A stretch of 64,000 bases of DNA from Gigaspora margarita. Its lineage: Eukaryota; Glomeromycota; Glomeromycetes; Diversisporales; Gigasporaceae. Below are positions 55,645-64,000 of this stretch, piece after piece. The stretch's first letter is position 1; each line of letters opens with the position of its first letter. Made by a program: the position numbers and the translations under genes. The stretch spans positions 193,428-257,427 of the forward strand of contig WTPW01000369.1 in the NCBI GenBank assembly GCA_009809945.1, written 5' to 3'. The notes under the pieces are model-generated. The model had not been told where the DNA came from and did no database searches. It saw nothing but the letters and a program-made list of their open reading frames with translations.

Positions 55645-56798
55645 TTAGTATTCTTTACTATAACTATCATAACTATCATAATCATTGTAGTAATCATTGT
55701 AATAATCGTTGTAGTAATCATTGTCGTAATCACTGGAGTATCCGTATCCATATCCGTAAGAGTTCTTTTTACCAGGTAAAGCATCACGCTTGGCTTTGTA
55801 TNNNNNNNNNNNNNNNNNNNNNNNNNNNNNNNNNNNNNNNNNNNNNNNNNNNNNNNNNNNNNNNNNNNNNNNNNNNNNNNNNNNNNNNNNNNNNNNNNNN
55901 NNNNNNNNNNNNNNNNNNNNNNNNNNNNNNNNNNNNNNNNNNNNNNNNNNNNNNNNNNNNNNNNNNNNNNNNNNNNNNNNNNNNNNNNNNNNNNNNNNNN
56001 NNNNNNNNNNNNNNNNNNNNNNNNNNNNNNNNNNNNNNNNNNNNNNNNNNNNNNNNNNNNNNNNNNNNNNNNNNNNNNNNNNNNNNNNNNNNNNNNNNNN
56101 NNNNNNNNNNNNNNNNNNNNNNNNNNNNNNNNNNNNNNNNNNNNNNNNNNNNNNNNNNNNNNNNNNNNNNNNNNNNNNNNNNNNNNNNNNNNNNNNNNNN
56201 NNNNNNNNNNNNNNNNNNNNNNNNNNNNNNNNNNNNNNNNNNNNNNNNNNNNNNNNNNNNNNNNNNNNNNNNNNNNNNNNNNNNNNNNNNNNNNNNNNNN
56301 NNNNNNNNNNNNNNNNNNNNNNNNNNNNNNNNNNNNNNNNNNNNNNNNNNNNNNNNNNNNNNNNNNNNNNNNNNNNNNNNNNNNNNNNNNNNNNGTAACT
56401 TCCGTAGCTACCGTAGTAATCATTGTCGTAGTAGTAATCATTGTAGTAATCGTCATAATCACTGGAGTATCCATATCCGTATCCATAAGAGTTTTTTTTG
56501 CCTTTAGGTAAAGCATCACGTTTATCTGAAAAAGAGAGAAAAAAAAAAGATTAAGGATAAGGAAACAACATAAGAACGTCAGTCAAACCAAAAGCATGAA
56601 ATTATTAAAAAAATTTATCAATTACTTGAAGGGTTTGCTTCACGTTTTCCTGAAAAAAAAAAAGTTGTTAAAAACAGTTATTTTATGAATATTTTAGATA
56701 ACAAAAAATAAGTTCATACTAGATTCCGGTGCAGGGGCAGCAATGGCCGAGGTAGCGAGGAAAGCGGAAACTAAAAGGGAAAAGTACACGAATTTCAT
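55645..56798 (-). CDS. secreted Kex2-processed Tyr/Gly/Asp-repeat protein
   Basis: Exons 56798-56720, 56649-56626 and 56525-55645, GT/AG junctions, in frame; 327 aa if the gap length is right. Residues 1-20 (MKFVYFSLLVSAFLATSAIA) are a textbook signal peptide, followed by APAPES, then the dibasic sites RKR and KR. After KR comes DALPKGKKNSYGYGYGYSSD and a Tyr/Asp/Asn-rich run (YNDYYYDNDYYGSYGSY). On the far side of a 593-base gap the same block returns: KAKR, DALPGKKNSYGYGYGYSS, DYDNDYYNDYYNDYYND, ending YSKEY. Both KR sites are in one frame, 244 codons apart, so several further repeats may be hidden. This is the layout of fungal kexin-processed repeat precursors, including those of cyclic (dikaritin) peptides and pheromones. 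Product and function are unknown. Confidence 0.85.
55802..56394. other. assembly gap inside the repeat gene
   Basis: 593 N. It probably reflects collapse of near-identical coding repeats, so repeat number is unknown. Confidence 1.
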
Positions 56799-56906
56799 GT
56801 TTTCTTATTTATTATTTCTTATGATTATTTTTTTTTTTCAAATATAAATATAAATATAAATAAATGTAAGTGATGAATTTTGGTGAAAGTAGTGAGCGAG
56901 GTACTG

Positions 56907-56914
56907 TTTATATA
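56907..56914 (-). promoter_or_regulatory. TATA box of the Kex2-repeat gene
   Basis: TATATAAA on the minus strand about 109 bases before the ATG, within GTATATAAACAGTACC. Its distance allows a 5' leader of about 75-80 bases. A clear TATA box is consistent with strong or regulated expression. Confidence 0.55.
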
Positions 56915-59900
56915 CTTGTTGGAAGCCATGCGAAATTTATACAACCAATTGATTTCTCTATGTACTATAAACATATTTGAATAATATTCAATTCTTCGAT
57001 TCATCCATTCTCACTTTCATTCTATGCTCCTAATCAAAGCCTCAAGTTTTCTTGATTCATAACATTCAAAATCTCTCTGATTCTCTAATTGTTAACGTTT
57101 TCATTGTCAAGTTATTATGAATGGTTGATCTGTTTACAGTGCTATGAAAGAAAAAGCAATTCTCATACTTCCAAGAAATGGTACGAAATTAGAAAAAGTC
57201 ATACAAACTGCTTAATTTGTTAAATTATCTTAATAAAAAGAATTGGCAAGTTTTGAATTAGCAATGAGATTTGAACGAGATCGATCTAATGCATGTATGT
57301 GCATATATATTGTTCTGTTCCTTGGTGATGAGAAAGCCCAGACATGGATTTTATGGCTATGCATTAAGAATATTGTCAAAGTAACGTGGCTGTGGGCAGA
57401 CAATCATATGTCCTTTTTCATATACATATATTTAGCTTCATGCGAATTAAAATCTCATACATCTCTGACATACTACCTTTTTATTGTACGCATGACTTTT
57501 TTTTTTAATGTACGCACGACTTTACTTTACACTATCAGAACTGAATTTGTTATTTGCTCAGATCAAGGAGCTTGACCGAATATATAAATATGTATTAAAG
57601 CCATTATGTAAAACATTCTAAATAAAGGCTACTTAAAACACGCTTCATATGCATATAGCTGACGTAATAATTTTTATTTTTTTATTTTTTTTTTATTTTT
57701 TTTTTTTTTGGCTAAGCTTTACATTTGTATACATTTCAATGAAGTAAATAAAAAAATTGGATGAAGCGTTAATTCTAAATGATAATAAAGGTAGTATGTA
57801 TGATGATCTTGTTAAACCAAATTCCAAGAACTAATACCGAATATATTTGTGGCTATGTCGGATTAATTCTAAAATGGTTAGAAGTTATATTATTACATAT
57901 TTAAAGTTGATTTATTGTTTGTAAGTTTAATTATATACCGAATTTGTATTCTAACTTAGCCTTAAATGTGGCTTTGTTTATCGGTTAGATTAGATTAGAT
58001 TTTATCAGTTATTATTATTAGTAAAAAATGAACAGTTACTAAAATTATATTGCATTTTATTATACCATAACTGACAGCAAAATTTCATCGTAATAAAAAA
58101 TAGTTTACTGTATTTTTTACTTCAGATGAGGTATAAGATCCGAAAAATACAATTAATTTACGTTTGATAAAAATTCCTCTGAACGAAGTTTGTATAATGA
58201 TGTCTGACGAAACTCACGTGACCTGACGAAATCATGCATCTATATCTATAACGTGCATGTTCACCAAATTTGTATTAATTCTCAATATTTGATAATATCT
58301 GTGGTAAATGCACAGAGTGAACCGAATTTCAATTTTGATTTCATTCAAACTTGGATTTGGTTTGTTCTCAAGCGCCTCCCTCTATGGTTTTTAACGGATT
58401 AGCTAAAAAGAATTATGACAATCATTCCTGCATCTAAGTCTTAAAGAAACCTGAACTCGGCAATAAAACACTATATAGACTATCCAGATTTTGGACTCTA
58501 ATTAAAATCTTGGTTCTTATTTATGCACCACCCACGTCAATTTATCTCGGCGAATTGAATTCGAGTGTGTGACATTGTTTATATATAGTAATTTTAAAAT
58601 TGATTTCCATAAATACACTAAATCATTTATATGGATTTGGTAGGATCTTCATAAACTGTGCGAACAGCGATCGACGAAACCCCTGAACTGTGAACAGTGA
58701 ATTGATTAATTAATGGCATAACGATAGTCGACACTCCTTCAGCAGGCTTCTTTATGACGATCTCCGAACATGCTATTTCTTAATTAATTCTTTTTTATAA
58801 GTAATGTATTATTAAAAAATTGACTAGCATAAATCAATTTTTTTTAAAAAAAAAGTAATATTTTATTGTGAAGTTCATTAGAAGCTTACCTATTTTGTAA
58901 TTGTACTGATTTTTTATTTTTTTAATACTTTATTACCCTAATTCTAATTCTAATTCTTTAAATTATGTTTTATTCACATGTTTTAAATATTATTGTATAA
59001 TTAATTATACTATAAATTTATGAAGTATTTAAAATATTCGATTGTTACACGATCAAAGCATATTTAAAAATTAATTTAGTTTATAAAAAAATTACAAGAG
59101 TTATTAAATTTTGTAAAAAAATAAAAAATAAAAAATAAAAAAATAATCAATAATAAATAAAAAGAGGTTTTTTTTATGTCAAATAAATTTTGGACCTCCG
59201 GTTTCAAAACTTTGGGTTCGTAATATATATTTAATTAATAATTAAACCTAAAATTTCATTAGCGCTTTCAAAAATTGTTCTGCCTCTGACCAATCAAACT
59301 TTAAGATCAGGTACAACGTGATAGTCAAATAAACGTGTTTCTAAATAAAAAAATTGTACTTAAATTAAAAAAAAATCAAGTTATAGTTATTCTTGATTTT
59401 TGTAAAAAAAAGTGGTTCGTTTTGATTTTTATAGTCTACCTTGAAATTCGATTGAAATTTCATAAGTTTCGTCATGGGTTTCGTCAATCCATTTAGGAAT
59501 TGGCTTGACAAAAGGTTTCGTCATTCGTCAATGACGAACATTTCGTCATTCGTCAGGCATTATTTTTACATACATACGTTTACAGAAATATGAAAACCAA
59601 ATACTCCTAAACTTACATTTTTTATATAATCTATATTACAGTATTGTTTAATTTTGTGATTATATAACATTTTGATTGGCCGCATCCAAAAACGTGATCT
59701 AAATATGGGAAAAAACTTTAATCAGATTATAACGATTCCTTTTAAATTTGTAATTATTGCGATACTGATCGTTTGACTGATTAATGTCGTAACATGAAAT
59801 AGCTATCACTGAGACATTTTGGAATAGGCCTAAATTAAGAACCCCGAATTACTATTGATTTATAGTGATATTCATAGTGACTACGTATCAACTAATGATG

Positions 59901-60118
59901 CCTAACGAGTGACAAAATATCCGTCAATAACGAAAGACGAAGCCATCTCGTCAGGTGACTTCTAATTGACGAATTAATGATTGACAAATTCCCTGACGAT
60001 TGACCTTATGTGTTAATATTTATACGTACTGTACTGTATGTACAGTAAAAAAATTGGTGTAACAAAAATATGTCTAATGAATATTGCCTTTAACCTATTA
60101 AGTAAAAAAAAAAATAAA

Positions 60119-60149
<31 letters not shown>

Positions 60150-60189
60150 GATATATATATATATATATTATCACTTTTAAGGAAAATAC
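56915..60189. other. non-coding stretch with TGACGAAT-type repeat remnants and (TA)n
   Basis: No gene supported. A 110-codon frame at 57243-57575 lacks an ATG and any domain. Pieces rich in CTGACGAA / TTCGTCA lie at 58199-58235, 59467-59562 and 59892-60003; the first and second may be the two ends of one 1.36-kb element (GATGTCTGACGAA and TTCGTCAGGCATT). A TA microsatellite is at 60117-60170. Confidence 0.4.
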
Positions 60190-61180
60190 CGTTCTCGAAA
60201 CTTTAATAACTTTCGGACTAACTATAAAAGTTTATTTTCACATCTTCTCGTAAACCGTCTTTAGTGTAATCATTATGGTGATAGAAGGCTTTTAGAATTA
60301 TTTCTTTCAACATTAAATACTAAAGAACATGCTCTATTAATTCCCTTTAAAATTATTATTCCAAAATTTCCAAAACCATTATTTGAATATACAAATTATA
60401 CTGCATCCGTTAATGGCTTCATTTGATCCTTCCGATTATAGACTGGCTCAAAGATGAAGGGCTTATAAATGAATCTCGCATTTTAATTTCTACCAATTAT
60501 GATTGTCTTCCTGTAACGGCTGTGAAGTTTTCTCTAATTGCAATGGTTTGCGAACAAGTAGAAAAATTGGAATGAAGGATTAGTCGAAACTCTCTGTATA
60601 AATACTACTCCAACTTCTTTACACATTGACTATAATTTTTTTGATTTTGAGGATGCTAAATTATTAGCAGAAGCGCTTTATAAAAATATCACTTTAACTA
60701 ATTATATATTGACCACTTTACATCTTAGTAATAATCATATTGATTTTGAAGGTGGAAGAATCTTTGCAGAGGTTCTTTGCGTAAATACTACTCTGATTGA
60801 AGTAGATCTTGGGCATAATCGACTTGGTTCTGAGGGTGTTACAGCATTAGGAAAGGCTCTTTACAAAAACAATACCTTAACTACTTTAAATCTTTGCGAT
60901 AAACAAATTGATTCTGGAGGGATATAACATTATCCATGTCGCTTCATCAAAATACTGATTCTAACTTTTTTAGACCTTTCGAATAATAAAACTCGGTTTT
61001 GAAGATGGAAAAGCATTAGCTGAAGTTCTTTCGTAAGCAAACAAAACTTTGACTGAGTTAGATCTTGATAGCAACAATCTTGGATCCGAAGGTGCTGAAG
61101 TATTGGCGGAAACTCTTTGTAAAACATTACCTTAACTACTTTGAATCTTGATCGATTCTAGAAGGGTAAAGGCATTGAAA
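60190..61180 (+). pseudogene. F-box / leucine-rich-repeat-like protein remnant
   Basis: Pieces in different frames: CTT-initiated LLELFLSTLNTKEHALLIPF and PKFPKPLFEYTNYTASV (about 60282-60422), then DWLKDEGLINESRI and YDCLPVTAVKFSLIAMVCEQ (about 60441-60574), then LRR units of the ribonuclease-inhibitor type: TTLHLSNNHIDFEGGRIFAE, IEVDLGHNRLGSEGVTALGK and LTTLNLCDKQIDSGG (60709-60927), then a further, shifted unit to about 61150 (ELDLDSNNLGSEGAEVLAE-like). At least four stops or shifts break it. Such F-box/LRR proteins form huge families in AM fungi (knowledge); this copy is dead. Confidence 0.75.
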
Positions 61181-62355
61181 ACGTAACAAATCATATAAAC
61201 GGAGAAATAGGTGCTTGTATTGTGATTTCATATGACTTATTTAGTATGACTAAAATTCGTTTACCATGATTTACTTCATTATATTTTAATCATCATTTTT
61301 ATTGTGTGGAGTAAATGAGAGTAAATAAATACTTTATGTGTATGTTGGTGCATAAGGCCTGAAGTTGTAGAGATTATGCTTTGTTATCCGCTTATTATTT
61401 TTTTGTACTTTTAAAACCATTTTATGTCCCTAAAAGACAAGACCTCATGATGAAGATATTTTTTTCACTATATTTATTTGAATTATGAATATCGATACGT
61501 ATTACGTACGTATTTATAAAAAGTGTTCCATAAATCTATATAAATATTTTGTGATCTATCACTCTAAGTTAACCTATATGGTCGAAATTTTTGATATTGC
61601 AATCATTAAAATTAAATGATATCTCAAAGTATTAATTAATCAAACAATCATATAGTCTTATTATATTTTCTTATAGGTAGGTAGTTTCATAAGGTTTCTA
61701 AGTGATTTAATAAGAAAAAAAAAGCAAACAAAAAGGCTAGCCAATAAAACACAATCGCACGGTTAAATTATTTCGGCAATTACGCAATATAATTAAATGA
61801 TGATTGGTTAAAATTTTATGAAATGTTATCATTTAAGATTTAATAATCACCAAATCACAAAATTTCGCTCAATGCAGAGTTATTATAAGCGGAAGATATT
61901 GTAGGCTTGTTATATACAGCAATTATGAATTACATTATAATTGTTTCATAGGAGCATGATTTGAGGTTAATCAGAAGTTATGTTTTATTCTGTAATTTTT
62001 TTTTTTTGTTAGACGTCATTAATATGTAATATATCATGATATCATTATATTTATTTTAACTTTGAAAAAAGTTTAATGCAGCCCATATGAGTTTCTTGTC
62101 GTTTTTTTAATAACAATAACAATAATAATAAAATTCAATTTCACGACTTAATGCGTCAGAATTTGTAACTAAAAATGCTATTTAGCGATATAAGTATTTA
62201 TTAATAGAAGTTTCACTTTGATATTTTCTTATATCTTTAATCACTAGATAAAAGGTAAATAGTAATATGAAATATTTTAATTATTGTTGATCATACATTT
62301 GAACTTGGCAAATAAATATCTACGTATTACTAAAATTAAAAGATTATAGATAAAG
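61181..62355. other. intergenic, upstream of histone gene
   Basis: No gene or element recognised; it must hold the promoter of the H4-like gene, but no convincing TATA or histone-type element stands out. Confidence 0.45.
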
Positions 62356-62781
62356 ATGATTTCACTTCGTGGTAAAGGAATAGGAAAAGGCAAAGGAAAA
62401 AGGCATAGGGTAAGAAAGGCTAAATATTTGTCTATAATATCGATTCATTAAAAAATAATTAATGTAGTTCATAAATAATATCATAATAAATGTAATTAAT
62501 AATGTTAAACTTGTGATAAATTACCAATTTTGAAGATCCTCCGCGAAAACATTAAAGGAATTACCAAACTTGATCTTCGTAGATTAGCACGCCGAGGTGG
62601 TGTGAAAAGGATGTCTGCTGGTATATATGAGGAAGCGCGAAATGCTTTGAAAATTTTTTTACACGAAGTACTCAGAGATGTCGTTTCCTATGTTGAATAC
62701 AAAAATAAAAAAACAATTAGCGCGGTGGAAGTGCTATTGGCATTGAAAAAACGGGGTAGAACCTTATATGGGTTTAAATAA
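62356..62781 (+). CDS. divergent histone H4 variant
   Basis: Exon 1 62356-62409 (18 codons), intron 62410-62535 (GTAAGA..GAAG), exon 2 62536-62781; 99 aa against 103 for canonical H4 with Met. The tail is [18 protein letters not shown], shorter than normal but still with RGK and KRHR. The fold is plainly H4: [70 protein letters not shown]. By eye only about 60% of the core matches canonical H4, extraordinary for this protein. As spliced, the Lys that follows KRHR (H4 K20) is absent, and the C-terminal GlyGly is a single Lys. It could be a specialised variant or a decaying duplicate, but the frame and splice sites are intact. Confidence 0.9.
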
Positions 62782-63192
62782 ATAACGATTATAGCATTTA
62801 CATCATTGAAAATTTGTATGAACCGAAACATGTGAATATAAATGAATCGAAAATTAAATGAGAATGTAAATGTTATTTTGCTCTTATAGCAGAAACGAGA
62901 TGTTAAAATATTTATCTTTGCAAGAATAAATGTAAATTCAATTATTCAATAATGAATTAAAATATTATTTGAGATAAGGTGTTCTTTTTTTATATACTTT
63001 AGTATTTTATGTAAAGGTTGCCAATCAGTTCTGATAGTTTAATTGTCTGGTACTTGAGGAGAACAATTAACATGAATGTTAAGTCAAAGTGATACATAAA
63101 TTATGGTTTTAATGCATCAATCTATAGGTTTGTTTTTGAATAACATTGTTAAGCCATGACTACCACATGGATGTCCTATAACATCTCGATAG
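62782..63192. other. 3' flank of H4 gene, non-coding
   Basis: No gene or repeat seen. Confidence 0.45.
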
Positions 63193-63699
63193 CAAGGACA
63201 TGAAAATATTATTTCGATTCAATGTAATATTTCGACTTATTTAACCAAAATTCGATTTTTTTGAACAAAAAATTTCAATTTATTTAAACATTTTAAAATT
63301 TTACGATTTATTACAGTAGGTTTATATTCCAGAGCTACGATTTAAATAAGCTTATAATCTGTTTTATTACATTTTAAAATTTTACGATTTATTACAGTAG
63401 GTTTATATTCCAGAGCTACGATTTAAATAAGCTTATAATCTGTTTTATTACATTTTTTAAAACAGGTTTAACTCTTAATTTTTTTTTTTGACGATATCGA
63501 TCAAACTGATTGTAAAATATACAATAAACCCATTTGCTTTAGACGCCTAGAATCTCTTAATACAGTAATACCTTGTTTTAATTCATTCAGCAAATTTTAA
63601 ATTTTTAAAACATTTCTATAAATTTGAGATCGATTTGACTGAAATTTCAAAATTTTGATTTGTTTCAAAAATTACTTTAGAAATATATATGAGTCACTG
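63193..63699. mobile_element. deleted, non-autonomous derivative of hAT element 2
   Basis: Left end CAAGGACATGAAAATATTAT then TTCGATT matches the hAT 2 tip (CAGGAACACAGAAATATTAT, TTCGATT). Right end TTTCAAAAATTACTTTAGAA, then ATATATATGAGTCACTG, matches its other tip. The roughly 500-bp interior has no transposase and carries an 81-bp tandem duplication (63289-63450). Confidence 0.6.
63289..63450. repeat. 81-bp perfect-looking tandem duplication
   Basis: CATTTTAAAATTTTACGATT to ATAATCTGTTTTATTA is present twice in a row with no difference that I can see, so it is recent (or an assembly artefact). Confidence 0.85.
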
Positions 63700-64000
63700 C
63701 ATCTGAAACATGTTTGCCTTGTGTCATCATGTATACCACTTTAATGATACTAATTTAAAAAAGAAATGTTATAAAATTAAATCGTTACAAAAACTTTCAA
63801 ATTTTTTTTTTTTTTATCTTTATATCAAATTTATTTTGGCATTAATTTACTACCTGAGCAAAAAAAAAAAAAATTTTTTTAAACCAGTTATTTAAGGTAT
63901 GCTATTAAATGAACATTCATTAACTCAGGAGGCGAAACCACCTCGTAATCATATTCTAGTTTTAATTACAAGTAGACGAAAAATTTAATATAATTTCAAA
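63700..64000. other. non-coding window end
   Basis: A/T runs; no supported feature. Confidence 0.4.

Noticed and set aside
55605..56519. Met/Thr- or Asn/His-rich frames overlapping the Kex2-repeat gene
   Set aside because: Other-frame readings of the same repeats. The chosen frame has signal peptide, splice sites and KR sites, and keeps phase across the gap.
57243..57575. 110-codon plus-strand frame
   Set aside because: No ATG at its start, no domain, low-complexity hydrophobic pieces.
1..64000. CRISPR array, prokaryotic operons or phage
   Set aside because: Repeats present are palindromic or tandem eukaryotic types; genes are split by introns.

Overview
The window is a very AT-rich, intron-dense, transposon-loaded eukaryotic contig. 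Short introns with GT/AG borders, fungal-type genes, hAT transposases, an F-box/leucine-rich-repeat-like pseudogene and abundant small inverted-repeat elements best fit a fungus, and by overall texture an arbuscular mycorrhizal fungus (Glomeromycotina, Rhizophagus-like). That placement is inference, not a search result. Three N gaps (14751-15638, 36725-36811, 55802-56394) interrupt it.

Host genes that can be rebuilt exon by exon: on the minus strand, mitochondrial ketol-acid reductoisomerase (ILV5 type; 6 exons, 3494-5083, 395 aa) and, just upstream of it, a 15-exon secreted alpha/beta-hydrolase of prolyl-oligopeptidase type (6118-10348, 963 aa, catalytic triad visible). On the plus strand: a multi-pass membrane protein of unknown function (39782-40723), a three-exon small secreted protein (43883-44394, 123 aa) and a strongly divergent two-exon histone H4 variant (62356-62781, 99 aa). 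On the minus strand a three-exon secreted protein (55645-56798) carries Kex2-type Lys-Arg sites and Tyr/Gly/Asp-rich repeats; it looks like a precursor of processed secreted peptides and is the best candidate for an undescribed system. A decayed F-box/LRR-like gene lies at 60190-61180.

Mobile DNA by region: 0-3 kb holds two inverted-repeat elements. 11-29 kb is a gene-free, CpG-poor block of nested and tandem foldback elements, including a three-level nest at 13.0-16.2 kb, a four-copy palindromic module shared by two different host elements, and tRNA-derived SINE-like pieces. 31.3-36.8 kb is an almost complete non-LTR retrotransposon (APE endonuclease + reverse transcriptase). 42-51 kb holds two autonomous-type hAT elements, each with a perfect 8-bp target duplication (GTTTTACA; CCCTAACC), plus several non-autonomous elements. 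52.7-53.5 kb and 55.1-55.45 kb are tandem repeats.

No operon-like logic applies. The functional picture is a few housekeeping genes (amino-acid synthesis, chromatin) and secreted proteins set in repeat-rich DNA, as is typical of candidate effector or signalling-peptide genes in fungi.
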